From the NCBI RefSeq assembly GCF_000497445.1, contig NZ_CM002285.1, positions 2,776,539 to 2,814,194 of the forward strand: DNA of 37,656 nt, given 5' to 3'. The translations under genes and the position numbers were made by a program. This stretch comes from Streptomyces roseochromogenus subsp. oscitans DS 12.976 (GTDB lineage: Bacteria > Actinomycetota > Actinomycetes > Streptomycetales > Streptomycetaceae). Below, piece after piece: positions 1-9,588 of this stretch (position 1 is its first letter; every line of letters begins with the position of its first letter). Below the pieces are notes generated by a model. It was given only the letters and a program-made list of their open reading frames with translations. It was not told the origin of the DNA and did no database searches.

Positions 1-42
1 CTGGTCGGAGCGCATCTTGTGGTATTCGAACTCGATCATCAT
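1..42 (-). CDS. Start of an unrecognised protein (partial, N-terminal 14 codons)
   Basis: Only the first 14 codons are inside the window, reading MMIEFEYHKMRSDQ. The start is supported by a GAAGGA Shine-Dalgarno-like stretch six bases before the first ATG; the second ATG (39) is also possible. The frame stays open to the window edge. The fragment is too short to assign a family. It is preceded by a 200-bp gap with a strong hairpin that ends the upstream gene, so it probably has its own promoter. Confidence 0.55.
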   Translation of the reverse strand, partial: MMIEFEYHKMRSDQ

Positions 43-175
43 GGCGGGTCCTTCGAGGAGAGTCGGTGTGGTGCATCGCTTTCTGCGATGCCTCCACCTT
101 CGTCTCCCAGGGGGGTGCGCCACATCGGGAGAGTTCCGCATCTTCGGGCGGCGTACGGGCCGCACGCGCGCGTAA

Positions 176-222
176 GGGGCCTTAGGGAATCCATGAGGTG
201 CTCATGGATTCCCTAAGGCCCC
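176..222 (-). terminator. Perfect 22-bp hairpin, probable terminator
   Basis: Left arm 176-197 and right arm 201-222 are perfect 22-bp inverted complements around a GTG loop. It lies 27 bases after the stop of the minus-strand membrane-protein gene. There is no long U tract, which is common for Streptomyces terminators. Because it is symmetric it could also stop transcription arriving from the left. Confidence 0.75.
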
Positions 223-249
223 GGTGAACTGCGGGTTCTCAGCCGGCCC

Positions 250-834
250 TCAGCCAGTCGAGGGCAGGGCGAGCAGGGCGTCCGAGTACTTCAGCACCGC
301 CAGCAGCAGGCCGACGGCACCGAGGCAGACACCCGCCCAGGCGACCGACTTGATCCAGGGGGCCTGCGGACGGCCGGGCGCGCCGAAGGCGGGCCTGGCG
401 AGCACGACCACACCGGTGAGCAGCGCGGCCAGCGCGAACAAACCGGCCCACAGGGCGGTGCTGTGCCAGGCATTGCCGTAGACCGCCTTGATCTGGGTGG
501 CGACGCTCGCCGTGGAGGAGGTGCGCAGCTGGCCGACGAGCTGCTCGCGGGCGCCCGCCACGGTGCCGATCCAGCCGCCGCTGAGCGAGACGAGGCCCAG
601 CGCGGCGGACACGACGGCACCGGCGCCCTGACCCACCCCGGAGGGCACCTTGGCATCCGGATCGGCGGCGTCCCCGTCCGGTTCCAGGTTCTCCTCCGGT
701 TCCAGGGTCCCCTCGGATTCCGGGCTCTCCTCGCCGGCCTCCGCCTCGGCGGCCTCCTCCTCGGCGCCGACGGCCTCCACCGCCGTCTTCTCGTCGTTCC
801 GCGCCTCGGCGCCTTCCTCAGTCTTCGTAGCCAT
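250..834 (-). CDS. Hypothetical membrane protein with acidic N-terminus
   Basis: A 194-aa protein. Residues 1-60 are a low-complexity Glu/Ala/Asp-rich segment, predicted disordered. The C-terminal half carries hydrophobic stretches: a Gly/Ala/Val segment near 70-95, then two clear membrane helices (around WAGLFALAALLTGVVVLA and SVAWAGVCLGAVGLLLAVL). I start at the ATG (834); a GTG three codons upstream (843) is the alternative, and neither has a good Shine-Dalgarno. No domain recognised and no function assigned. A 22-bp hairpin ends the transcript 27 bases after the stop. The upstream neighbour, a GNAT gene on the same strand, ends 45 bases away, so co-transcription is possible. Confidence 0.7.
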   Translation of the reverse strand: MATKTEEGAEARNDEKTAVEAVGAEEEAAEAEAGEESPESEGTLEPEENLEPDGDAADPDAKVPSGVGQGAGAVVSAALGLVSLSGGWIGTVAGAREQLVGQLRTSSTASVATQIKAVYGNAWHSTALWAGLFALAALLTGVVVLARPAFGAPGRPQAPWIKSVAWAGVCLGAVGLLLAVLKYSDALLALPSTG

Positions 835-879
835 GCGAGGCACCGTACGGACGCTGTCTGAGAAGTCCCTTAATGATCG

Positions 880-1455
880 TCAATGATCGTTGCGCGGTGT
901 ACGCACGCGTGCCACGCGCCATTCCGGGGCGAGCACCGACCAGATCTCGGTGCTGGCGCGCACACCCCGGTACGGGTGGTTCTCGCGGAGCACGCCCTCG
1001 CGGGTCATGCCGAGCCGCCGGGCGACGTTGATGCTGGGCTCGTTGGCGGAGGACACGTGCCACTCCACGCGGTGCATGCCGCGCTCTTGGAAGGCCCAGT
1101 CCAGCAGCACCCGCAGGCCGCGTGTGACCAGCCCGCGGCCGGCCACCGCCGGTTCCAGCCAGCAGCCGGCCTCGCACACCCCGCTCGGGGTGTCCCACAC
1201 CCGGAACAGCAGACCACCGACCAGCTTCCCGTCCAGCCAGATGCCGTGCAGGCTCCCGGCGTCGGCGGCGCGCTTGTCGGCGTACGACCTCAGCCAGGAA
1301 CGGGCGCCGTCCAGGTCGGACACCACGTCCGGCAGACCGATGTGCCGGCCGATGAACTCCCGTCCCCGGTCGATCTGGGCGAGGAGTTCCTCGGCGTGCC
1401 AGACCTCCAGGGGCCGCAGCTCGGCGCCGTCGTCACCCAGGGATATCGCGTACAT
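880..1455 (-). CDS. GNAT-family N-acetyltransferase (RimJ/RimL type)
   Basis: A 191-aa GNAT protein likely to transfer an acetyl group from acetyl-CoA to an amine, perhaps a protein N-terminus or a small molecule. The N-terminal MYAISLGDDGAELRPL strand, the mid-protein LDGKLVGGLLFRV strand, the AGRGLVTRGLRVLLDWAF motif-A segment (acetyl-CoA pyrophosphate loop) and the RVEWHVSSANEPSINVARRLGMTREG-type segment are typical of the RimJ/RimL group. The ATG at 1455 has GGAAGG upstream and lies inside the 3' end of the MMPL transporter gene (23-base overlap), so the two are probably translationally coupled. The substrate cannot be told from sequence. Confidence 0.88.
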   Translation of the reverse strand: MYAISLGDDGAELRPLEVWHAEELLAQIDRGREFIGRHIGLPDVVSDLDGARSWLRSYADKRAADAGSLHGIWLDGKLVGGLLFRVWDTPSGVCEAGCWLEPAVAGRGLVTRGLRVLLDWAFQERGMHRVEWHVSSANEPSINVARRLGMTREGVLRENHPYRGVRASTEIWSVLAPEWRVARVRTPRNDH

Positions 1456-3664
1456 CGGGGTGGCCTTCCTTCCGCAGTTCCTCCACCGGCATCCTGCCGA
1501 GCCTCTCATGCGCGGCGCGGCACTCGGGCGGCTCGATGCTGAGGCGGGGCAGCCGGCGCTCCAGCCAGGCGGGCAGCCACCAGTTGGCGGCGCCGAGCAG
1601 ATGCATCAGCGCGGGCACCAGCAGGGTGCGCAGCACGAAGGCGTCCAGGGCGACGGCGGCGGCCAGCGCGATGCCGAACATCGCGATGACCCGGTCGCCG
1701 CTGAGCACGAAGGCGAGGAAGACCGAGATCATGATGACCGCGGCGGAGTTGATGACCCTGCTGGTCTCGGCGAGGCCCACGCGGACGGCGCGCCGGTTGT
1801 CACCCGTCTCCAGCCACTCCTCGTACATCCGGCTGATCAGGAAGACCTGGTAGTCCATGGAGAGGCCGAACAACACCGACACCATGATGACCGGCAGGAA
1901 CGGTTCGATGGGGCCTGCCCGGCCGAGTCCCAGCAGTTCGCTGCCCCAGCCCCACTGGAAGACGGCGACGACGACACCGAACGCGGCGGCCACGGCGGCG
2001 ATGTTCATCACGGCGGCCTTCAGCGGGATGCCGAGCGAGCGGAACGCGACGAGCAGCAGCAGACAGCCGAGCCCGATGACCGCGCCGACGAACAGCGGCA
2101 ATTTACCGACGATCACATCCGCGAAGTCGTCGTAGCCGGCGGTGACCCCGCCGACCTGGACGTCCAGGGAGGTGCCGGTCTCCGCGCGCGGCAGCACCTC
2201 GGTGCGCAGCCGGTCCACGAGGTCGCTGGTGTCCTGCGACTGGGGCGCGGAGTCAGGGACGACGGTGAGGTAGGCGGTGCCGCCGCCGGTGTCGTAGACG
2301 ACCGGGGTGACGGAGGCGACGCCCTGAGTGTCGCGCAGGGTGGTGTCGAGGTTGTCCAGGGCGAGCTTGTCGGCGGCGCCGTCCACCCGGGTCACCAGGG
2401 TCAGCGGCCCGTTCACGCCGGGTCCGAAGCCGTCGGCGAGCAGGTCGTAGGCCTTGCGGGTGGTGGCGGTGCGCGGGTCGTTGCCCTGGTCGGAGGTGCC
2501 GAGGTGGAGGGAGAGGGTCGGCACGGCGAGTACGGCGATGACGGCGACGGCGAGCGCGGCGAGCAGCTTGGGGCGGCGTTCGACCAGCGCCGCCCAGCGG
2601 GCGGCGAGACCGGTGGGCAGTTCCGGGCGCGGTCCGTGCTCGGCGAGCCGGCGCCGCTCGCGGCGGCTGAGGGCGTGGGGGCCGAGGTACGACAGCAGGG
2701 CGGGCAGCAGGGTGACCGAGGCGGCGACGGTGAGCACGACCGTCAACGAGGCGGCCACGGCGACCCCGTTGAGGAAGCCCAGCCGCAGGGTCAGCATCCC
2801 CAGCAGGGCTATGCACACCGTCGCACCCGCGAAGACGACCGCACGTCCGGTGGTGGCCACGGCGTTCACGGCGGCCTCGGCGACACTCAGGCCGCGTTTC
2901 AGACCGCGCCGGTGCCGGGTCACGATGAACAGCGCGTAGTCGATGCCGACGCCGAGGCCGATCAGCATGCCGAGCATGGGCGCGAAGTCGGCGACCGTCA
3001 TGGCGTGTCCGAGCAGCCCGATACCGGCGTAGGCGGTGCCGACGCCGACCAGCGCGGTGGCGATCGGCAGCAGCGAGGCGGCGAGCGAGCCGAAGGCGAG
3101 GAACAGCACCACGGCGGCGACGAGTACGCCGACCAGCTCGGCGATGTGCTCGCGCGGGGACGCGGTCAGCCCGATCGCGCTGCCGCCCAGCTCGACCTGG
3201 AGTCCGTCGGCCTCGGCGGCCTTGGCGGTGCGCACCACGGCCCGCGCCTCGGAGGCGCCGATGTGCTCGGCGGACTGGGTGAAGGTGACGGTTGCGTAGC
3301 CCGTGTGGCCGTCGGCGCTGATCCGGTGCCCGCCCTGGCCGCTGTACGGGCCGGTCACCGAGGCGACGCCGGGCAGCGCGGCGATCCGGTCCAGGGTCTG
3401 GGTCATCGTCTGCTCGACGTCGGCGGCACGGACGGTGCCGGTGGCGGTGTGCCAGACGACGGTGTCGCTGTCCCCGCCGAGGCCCGGGAACCCCTCTTCG
3501 AGCAGCTGTGTCGCGCGGCCGGACTCGGTGCCGGGGACCTCGTAGTCGTTCGAGTACGCCGACCCGGCCACGGCGGCGGCAGCGGTGAGCCCGCCGAAGG
3601 CGAGCAGCCACAGCAGCACCGCGATCAGCCGATGCCGGACACACCAACGGGCGAGGTCTGCCAC
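1433..3664 (-). CDS. MMPL-family (RND superfamily) transporter
   Basis: A 743-aa protein with classic actinobacterial MMPL architecture. There is one N-terminal helix (LIAVLLWLLAFGGLTAAAAVAG), a first extracytoplasmic loop, five helices, a second soluble loop, and a second helix cluster ending near residue 710. The helix repeat contains the conserved GLGVGIDYALFIVTRHR and SVLFGLSMDYQVFLISRMYEEW segments (Gly-x-Asp-Tyr, proton-relay region). Such proteins export lipids, siderophores or drugs using proton motive force. The start is GTG at 3664, with GGGAG eight bases upstream; the open frame continues 5' to 4252 but that part reads as non-coding. It is followed by an overlapping GNAT gene. The substrate is unknown. 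Confidence 0.9.
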   Translation of the reverse strand: MADLARWCVRHRLIAVLLWLLAFGGLTAAAAVAGSAYSNDYEVPGTESGRATQLLEEGFPGLGGDSDTVVWHTATGTVRAADVEQTMTQTLDRIAALPGVASVTGPYSGQGGHRISADGHTGYATVTFTQSAEHIGASEARAVVRTAKAAEADGLQVELGGSAIGLTASPREHIAELVGVLVAAVVLFLAFGSLAASLLPIATALVGVGTAYAGIGLLGHAMTVADFAPMLGMLIGLGVGIDYALFIVTRHRRGLKRGLSVAEAAVNAVATTGRAVVFAGATVCIALLGMLTLRLGFLNGVAVAASLTVVLTVAASVTLLPALLSYLGPHALSRRERRRLAEHGPRPELPTGLAARWAALVERRPKLLAALAVAVIAVLAVPTLSLHLGTSDQGNDPRTATTRKAYDLLADGFGPGVNGPLTLVTRVDGAADKLALDNLDTTLRDTQGVASVTPVVYDTGGGTAYLTVVPDSAPQSQDTSDLVDRLRTEVLPRAETGTSLDVQVGGVTAGYDDFADVIVGKLPLFVGAVIGLGCLLLLVAFRSLGIPLKAAVMNIAAVAAAFGVVVAVFQWGWGSELLGLGRAGPIEPFLPVIMVSVLFGLSMDYQVFLISRMYEEWLETGDNRRAVRVGLAETSRVINSAAVIMISVFLAFVLSGDRVIAMFGIALAAAVALDAFVLRTLLVPALMHLLGAANWWLPAWLERRLPRLSIEPPECRAAHERLGRMPVEELRKEGHPDVRDIPG

Positions 3665-3894
3665 GGACGTGCTCCCAGGGACGACGTGTGGATCTTTGGC
3701 CGGGAACGATCGTCCAAAAGCTGAACAGCCCGCAAAGAACGTATGAGCAATCGCAGGACACTCTTGCAGGCGAAAGTGATCGTTTGCCGCGTTCGTGGGC
3801 TTATTCACACGAGTGGGAGGGACGTCACAGTACACTCCGGCGAACTCTGTCGCCCCGGGCGGCATTTCGCGGGCTTCGGGCGGCGCTTCGCACT

Positions 3895-4218
3895 TCAGCC
3901 GGACTGATCTCCGAACGCCATGACCATGGTCCCCACGATCAACAGCCACAAGGCCCTGCGGGTACGGCCCTTGGCCCCGAGCACCGCGGCGAGCCCGCAC
4001 ACGGCGGCGCCGAGGGCGAAGGCGGCGGGGACCCGGGCCGGCGCGGAGCCGGTGAACCGCACCAGCGAGGCGGCCAGCCCCGCGAGCGCCAGCAGCACCC
4101 CGGTGGCGGCCGCGATCCAACGGGCCCGACGAGCCTCCCCGATCTGCTGCTCCCCGATCTGCTGCTCCGCGTCCTCCGCTATCGCGGGTCCGGCATCGGA
4201 ATCGGTGCGTCCACTCAT
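3895..4218 (-). CDS. Small membrane protein, hypothetical
   Basis: A 107-aa protein starting MSGRTDSDAG at the ATG at 4218. The N-terminal 35 residues are hydrophilic and contain a QQIGE pentapeptide repeated twice, encoded by a perfect or near-perfect 15-bp duplication (4141-4170). Three membrane helices follow: WIAAATGVLLALAGLAASL, VPAAFALGAAVCGLAAVLG and ALWLLIVGTMVMAFG. No family recognised. It precedes the MMPL gene by 230 bp on the same strand and follows the gatB terminator, so it likely has its own promoter. Confidence 0.65.
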   Translation of the reverse strand: MSGRTDSDAGPAIAEDAEQQIGEQQIGEARRARWIAAATGVLLALAGLAASLVRFTGSAPARVPAAFALGAAVCGLAAVLGAKGRTRRALWLLIVGTMVMAFGDQSG

Positions 4219-4293
4219 GGCGGGCGAGCGTAGTACCTCCGGCCGCGAGCATGTGGAGCGGGGCGCCCGGGAATGCGGTTGGCCCCGGCGATG

Positions 4294-4331
4294 CGTACGG
4301 CCCCGGAGGGCGAGCCTTCCGGGGCCGTACG
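4294..4331 (-). terminator. Terminator of the gatCAB operon
   Basis: A 17-bp stem (4294-4310 with 4315-4331, one G-U pair) closes on a CGAG loop. It lies 15 bases downstream of the gatB stop. There is little U tract, as is usual in this genus. Confidence 0.8.
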
Positions 4332-4346
4332 GTGCGCGATGCGGGC

Positions 4347-5861
4347 TCAGCCCTCGCTCACGCCCAGCTTCTCCAGGATCAGTTCCTTGACGCGAGCCGC
4401 GTCGGCCTGGCCCCGGGTCGCCTTCATGACCGCGCCGACCAGGGCGCCGGCCGCGGCCACCTTGCCGCCGCGGATCTTGTCCGCGATGCCGGGGTTGCCG
4501 GCGATGGCCTCGTCGACGGCCGTGCCAAGGGCCGAGTCGTCGGAAACCACCTTGAGGCCGCGCTTCTCGACGACCTCGTCCGGGGTGCCTTCGCCCGCGA
4601 GGACGCCCTCGATGACCTGGCGGGCCAGCTTGTCGTTCAGCGAGCCGTCGGCGACGAGAGAGGTCACCCGGGCCACCTGCTCCGGGGTGATGGCCAGCTC
4701 GTCCAGCGCCTTGCCCGACTCGTTGGCGCTGCGCGCCAGTTCGCCCATCCACCACTTGCGGGCGGAGGCGGCGTCGGCACCGGCCTCGATCGTGGCGACG
4801 ATCGGGTCCAGCGCACCGGCGTTGAGGATCGCCTGCATGTCGGTGGCGGAGATGCCCCACTCGGCGAGCAACCGGGTGCGGCGGGCCAGCGGCATTTCGG
4901 GCAGGGCCGCGCGGATCTCCTCGACCCACTCACGCGAGGGCGCGACCGGCACGAGGTCGGGCTCCGGGAAGTACCGGTAGTCCTCGGCCTCCTCCTTCAC
5001 TCGGCCCGAGGTCGTGGACCCGGTGTCCTCGTGGAAGTGGCGGGTCTCCTGGACGACCGTGCCGCCGGACGAGAGCACGGCGGCATGCCGCATGATCTCG
5101 AACCGGGCCGCACGCTCCACGGAACGCAGCGAGTTGACGTTCTTCGTCTCGGAGCGCGTGCCGAACTTGTCGGCGTCCTTGGGCATCAGCGACAGGTTCA
5201 CGTCGCAGCGCATCTGGCCCATCTCCATGCGGGCCTCGGACACGCCGAGGGCACGGATGAGCTCGCGCAGCTCACGGACGTACGCCTTCGCCACCTCGGG
5301 GGCACGCTCGCCGGCACCGACGATCGGCTTGGTGACGATCTCGATGAGCGGGATACCGGCGCGGTTGTAGTCCAGCAGCGAGTGCGAGGCGCCATGGATA
5401 CGACCGGTCGCGCCACCCACGTGGGTGGACTTGCCGGTGTCCTCCTCCATGTGGGCGCGCTCGATCTCCACGCGGAAGGTTTCCCCGTCCTCCAGCTGTA
5501 CGTCGAGGTAGCCGTTGAAGGCGATCGGCTCGTCGTACTGGGAGGTCTGGAAGTTCTTCGGCATGTCCGGATAGAAGTAGTTCTTCCGGGCGAAGCGGCA
5601 CCACTCGGCGATCTCGCAGTTCAGCGCGAGACCGATCTTGATCGCGGACTCGACGCCGGTCGCGTTGACGACCGGGAGCGCGCCGGGCAGGCCGAGGCAG
5701 GTCGGGCAGGTCTGCGAGTTGGGCTCGGCGCCCAGCTCGGTCGAACACCCGCAGAACATCTTGGTCTTGGTGCCGAGTTCGACATGGACTTCGAGGCCCA
5801 TGACGGGGTCGTACGACGCCAGCGCGTCCTCGTACGACACCAGGTCGGTCGTGGTGGTCAC
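4347..5861 (-). CDS. gatB: Aspartyl/glutamyl-tRNA amidotransferase subunit B
   Basis: A 504-aa GatB, full length for the family. It activates misacylated Glu-tRNA(Gln) (and Asp-tRNA(Asn)) by phosphorylation and receives ammonia from GatA. Seen: the N-terminal [13 protein letters not shown] kinase-fold motif, metal-site cysteines in MFCGC and [10 protein letters not shown], the [15 protein letters not shown](T)SQYD signature, the [10 protein letters not shown] signature at mid-protein, and the C-terminal helical/YqeY-like tRNA-binding domain. It is the last gene of gatC-gatA-80 aa-gatB; the preceding small gene ends 16 bases upstream. Streptomyces lack GlnRS, so this enzyme should be essential (family knowledge). 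Confidence 0.98.
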   Translation of the reverse strand: MTTTTDLVSYEDALASYDPVMGLEVHVELGTKTKMFCGCSTELGAEPNSQTCPTCLGLPGALPVVNATGVESAIKIGLALNCEIAEWCRFARKNYFYPDMPKNFQTSQYDEPIAFNGYLDVQLEDGETFRVEIERAHMEEDTGKSTHVGGATGRIHGASHSLLDYNRAGIPLIEIVTKPIVGAGERAPEVAKAYVRELRELIRALGVSEARMEMGQMRCDVNLSLMPKDADKFGTRSETKNVNSLRSVERAARFEIMRHAAVLSSGGTVVQETRHFHEDTGSTTSGRVKEEAEDYRYFPEPDLVPVAPSREWVEEIRAALPEMPLARRTRLLAEWGISATDMQAILNAGALDPIVATIEAGADAASARKWWMGELARSANESGKALDELAITPEQVARVTSLVADGSLNDKLARQVIEGVLAGEGTPDEVVEKRGLKVVSDDSALGTAVDEAIAGNPGIADKIRGGKVAAAGALVGAVMKATRGQADAARVKELILEKLGVSEG

Positions 5862-5877
5862 GATGAAAACTTCCCTC

Positions 5878-6116
5878 TCAGCCCAGCAGGACGTCGTCGT
5901 CGCCCAGCCGCTTCAGCTCGCGGTAGAGGATCGCGAGGCCGGTCACGATCGCCACGGCGGACACCGTCGCGTCGATCAGCCGCAGCGTGTCGTGCTCGGC
6001 GCGGGCCTTCTTGATCTGCTTGGCGACACCGACCGCGCCGAACGCGGTGGTGGCCATGGACAGGTACGTACCGGACTTGGACTTCTTGAAGCCCTTGGCC
6101 TTCGACAGAGCGCTGC

Positions 6117-6120
<4 letters not shown>
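5878..6120 (-). CDS. Conserved-looking 80-aa protein inside the gatCAB operon
   Basis: An 80-aa protein with a Lys/Ser-rich basic N-terminus ([11 protein letters not shown]), a small hydrophobic segment around [19 protein letters not shown], and a C-terminal likely membrane helix ([17 protein letters not shown]). The GTG start at 6120 overlaps the gatA stop by four bases (GTGA), and the stop is 16 bases before gatB, so it is translated within the operon. I recognise no domain. Its position suggests a membrane-associated accessory or simply a conserved passenger; no function should be assumed. Confidence 0.85.
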
Positions 6121-7616
<1,496 letters not shown>

Positions 7617-7621
7617 GTCGG

Positions 7622-7918
7622 TCACTCCTCCCCCAGGATCTGCGGCACCTTGAAACGCTGCTGCTCCTGGGCCGGGGCGCCGGAGAGCGCCTGCGCGGGG
7701 GTGAGCGAGGGACGGACCTCGTCCGGCCGCATGACATTCGTCAGCGGGAGCGGGTGCGAGGTCGGCGGTACGTCTTGGTCGGCGACCTCGCTGACGCGGG
7801 CGACCGCGCCGATGATGTCGTCCAGCTGTCCCGCGAAGTGGTCGAGTTCTTCGGGCTTCAGCTCCAGACGCGCCAGCCGGGCGAGGTGGGCGACCTCCTC
7901 GCGCGTGATGCCAGGCAT
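7622..7918 (-). CDS. gatC: Aspartyl/glutamyl-tRNA amidotransferase subunit C
   Basis: A 98-aa GatC, normal size. It wraps around GatA and stabilises the GatA-GatB interface. It begins [20 protein letters not shown], the family's N-terminal helix, and has the central [20 protein letters not shown] segment and a C-terminal FKVPQILGE motif. GAGGA lies seven bases before the ATG. It is the first gene of the operon; its TGA abuts the gatA ribosome-binding site. Confidence 0.97.
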   Translation of the reverse strand: MPGITREEVAHLARLARLELKPEELDHFAGQLDDIIGAVARVSEVADQDVPPTSHPLPLTNVMRPDEVRPSLTPAQALSGAPAQEQQRFKVPQILGEE

Positions 7919-7958
7919 GCAGCGATCCTCTGGGTGAGTGTGTGTGGTTTGAGTCCCA

Positions 7959-7964
7959 ATCCTA
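7959..7964 (-). promoter_or_regulatory. Candidate -10 element for the gatCAB operon
   Basis: On the minus strand this reads TAGGAT, a good Streptomyces housekeeping -10, placing the start about 34 bases before the gatC ATG. No convincing -35 is visible at 17-18 bases. It lies between the cupin terminator hairpin and gatC. Confidence 0.4.
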
Positions 7965-7981
7965 TGGGGCAAGCCCGGGTG

Positions 7982-8002
7982 CCCGTGAAACGGTTTCCCG
8001 GG
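7982..8002 (-). terminator. Terminator-like hairpin after the cupin gene
   Basis: An 8-bp stem with one mismatch (CCCGTGAAA pairing with TTTCCCGGG) and a CGG loop, about ten bases after the cupin stop on the minus strand. It separates the DUF4267-cupin unit from gatC. Confidence 0.5.
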
Positions 8003-8011
8003 GCCTCGCCC

Positions 8012-8506
8012 TCAGTGGCGCCGGGTGTCCCACACGGCGCTCTGCAGGAAGTGGTTGTCGTACAGCTCCTGCACCTCCAGGAGGCTCTCCGGGGTGGCCT
8101 CGCCGAGGGCGATGCGCCGCAGATGGCGGAAGTACTCGAAGCGCTCGACGCCGGGTGTGATCACGATGAGCAGATCGGCGTCGGCTCCCGGTACGGCGGC
8201 GAAGGCGTGCGGCTTGCCGGGCGGGACGACGACGAGGTCGCCGGGGCCGGCGGTGACGACGTCCTCGCCGGAGAGGATGTCGGCGGCGCCGTCGAGCAGG
8301 AAGAACATCTCCGCGGAGTGGTCGTGCCAGTGCGGCTTGGCGCCGTCGGCGCCCTGGGTGAGCGTGACCCGCTGGGTGGACAGGGCGCCGCCGGTCGAGC
8401 TGCTGTCGGCCAGCAGGCGGACGGTGGTGGGCGCGCGGCCTACGACTTCGGCCTCGGCCTCGCGGACGATCACGGACTCTTCGAACTTCGGTACGAACAG
8501 CGACAT
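8012..8506 (-). CDS. Cupin-domain protein
   Basis: A 164-aa single-domain cupin. Motif 1 (PHWHDHSAEMFFLLDG) gives metal ligands H59/H61 and E66. Motif 2 (GPGDLVVVPPGKPHAF) gives H100, so the metal site looks complete. Members are dioxygenases, isomerases or small-molecule sensors; the substrate is not deducible. The ATG has AAGGGG upstream. It lies 28 bases after the DUF4267 gene and is likely in the same TetR-controlled transcript. Confidence 0.88.
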   Translation of the reverse strand: MSLFVPKFEESVIVREAEAEVVGRAPTTVRLLADSSSTGGALSTQRVTLTQGADGAKPHWHDHSAEMFFLLDGAADILSGEDVVTAGPGDLVVVPPGKPHAFAAVPGADADLLIVITPGVERFEYFRHLRRIALGEATPESLLEVQELYDNHFLQSAVWDTRRH

Positions 8507-8534
8507 GGGACGCCCCTTGTGAGTGACCGGGTGA

Positions 8535-8906
8535 TCAGACGGCGAACAGCAGACCCGCGCTGATCAGTACAACGACCGCGGTGGCGAAGTGGATCCCGAA
8601 GGCGACCGCCTTCGTGCCTCCGTTGCGCAGGACGATCAGCGTGTCGACGAGCGGGACGAGCGCGACGCAGAGCATGAACAGCGCCTCGGCGCCGGCTCCG
8701 GCGAAGGCCAGCAGGACCAGGCCCAGCAGACCGAAGGTGCCGTCCCTGAGCCCCTTGATCGAGAGGTAGGCGCGGGCGTCGCCGGCGGGGTCGGCGGGGA
8801 CGCCGTAGCCGGCCGCGGCGGGGCCGGGCTGGAACAGGAAGCGGTAGCCGAGGAACACACAGAACAGGTCGAGCAGGACGGCCAGGGTGTACGCGGTGAC
8901 AGTCAT
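8535..8906 (-). CDS. DUF4267-type small membrane protein
   Basis: A 123-aa protein with four predicted membrane helices: an N-terminal one (YTLAVLLDLFCVFLGYRFLF), FGLLGLVLLAFAGAGAEALF, LCVALVPLVDTLIVL and IHFATAVVVLISAGLLFA. Between helices is a PADPAGDARAYLSIKGLRDG loop. The pattern fits the DUF4267 family as I remember it; the function is unknown. It has a strong GAGGAGGGG ribosome site. It is divergent from a TetR gene and a CTAGC-GCTAG palindrome lies 16 bases upstream of its start, so repression by that TetR is very likely. Confidence 0.82.
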   Translation of the reverse strand: MTVTAYTLAVLLDLFCVFLGYRFLFQPGPAAAGYGVPADPAGDARAYLSIKGLRDGTFGLLGLVLLAFAGAGAEALFMLCVALVPLVDTLIVLRNGGTKAVAFGIHFATAVVVLISAGLLFAV

Positions 8907-8921
8907 GATTTCCCCTCCTCA

Positions 8922-8934
8922 CTAGCATTGCTAG
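8922..8934. promoter_or_regulatory. TetR operator 1 (CTAGCATTGCTAG)
   Basis: A perfect 6-bp inverted repeat around a single central base, 16 bp upstream of the DUF4267 start. Operator 2 at 8972-8984 has the same CTAGC/GCTAG arms, centre to centre 50 bp away, and a GCTAGC half-site lies between them at 8948-8953. The location between divergent tetR and target genes supports operator function. Confidence 0.7.
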
Positions 8935-8971
8935 GAACGTGAGCGAAGCTAGCAGAACATCGACAGGTTGG

Positions 8972-8984
8972 CTAGCGCTGCTAG
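8972..8984. promoter_or_regulatory. TetR operator 2 (CTAGCGCTGCTAG) overlapping the tetR promoter
   Basis: CTAGC and GCTAG arms around GCT. It overlaps the TAGAAT hexamer (8982-8987) that looks like the -10 of the tetR gene, so binding would repress tetR itself. Confidence 0.68.
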
Positions 8985-8994
8985 AATTTCTGCC

Positions 8995-9588
8995 ATGACG
9001 ATCCAGACGCGCCGGGAGCGCGAGCGAGCGGAACGGGAGCGGCTGATCGTGACGGCCGCCCGGGAGCTGGCCGAGGCCGAGGGCTGGGACGCGGTGACCA
9101 CACGCCGGCTGGCCGCCGAGATCGAGTACAGCCAGCCGGTCCTCTACAGCCACTTCAAGGGCAAGGACGCGATCATGGCGGCGGTCGCGGTCCAGGGCTG
9201 CGCCGACCTGGCCACGGAGCTACGGCAGGCGCGGACGGCGGTGCGCGGCACGCGGGAGGCATTGGCGGCCGTGGCGGAGACCTACACATCCTTCGCCCGC
9301 CGCCGGCCTGCCCTCTACGACGCGATGTTCACGCATCTGGTGGATCTGCCGTTCGCGACGGAGGAAGCACCGGCGCCGCTCCGGGAGGCGTTCGGCGAGC
9401 TGCTCGTGGTCGTGGAGCCGATCACGTCCGAGGGCGAGGACCCGGGCCTGCTGACGGAGACGTTCTGGGCGGGCCTGCACGGCCTGGCGACGCTGATGAG
9501 AAGCGGCCGCCTGCCGGAAAAGGCCCACGGCGAACGCTTGGCGCTACTGATCAGCCACTTCACGGGAGGCCGACCGCAAACCGCCTGA
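8995..9588 (+). CDS. TetR-family transcriptional regulator
   Basis: A 197-aa TetR repressor. The N-terminal helix-turn-helix is clear: RERERAERERLIVTAARELAE, then WDAVTTRRLAAEIEYSQPVLYSHFKGKDAIM. The C-terminal ligand/dimer domain resembles the TetR_C group found next to DUF4267 genes. I start at the ATG (8995). It has no Shine-Dalgarno, but a TAGAAT -10 lies seven bases upstream, so the mRNA is probably leaderless. It is divergent from DUF4267-cupin with two matching palindromes in between, indicating autoregulation and control of that pair. The ligand is unknown. Confidence 0.9.
   Translation: MTIQTRRERERAERERLIVTAARELAEAEGWDAVTTRRLAAEIEYSQPVLYSHFKGKDAIMAAVAVQGCADLATELRQARTAVRGTREALAAVAETYTSFARRRPALYDAMFTHLVDLPFATEEAPAPLREAFGELLVVVEPITSEGEDPGLLTETFWAGLHGLATLMRSGRLPEKAHGERLALLISHFTGGRPQTA

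Noticed and set aside
890..3724. 944-aa plus-strand open frame opposite the GNAT and MMPL genes
   Set aside because: Low-complexity Arg/Gly/Asp-rich product without domains; the minus strand encodes clear GNAT and MMPL proteins.
3776..3798. Inverted repeat (GGCGAAA...GTTTGCC) upstream of the MMPL gene as an operator
   Set aside because: Only five of seven arm positions match; too weak to call.
3664..4252. N-terminal extension of the MMPL gene to 4252
   Set aside because: Residues before 3664 look non-coding and overlap another gene; GTG 3664 has a well-spaced GGGAG.
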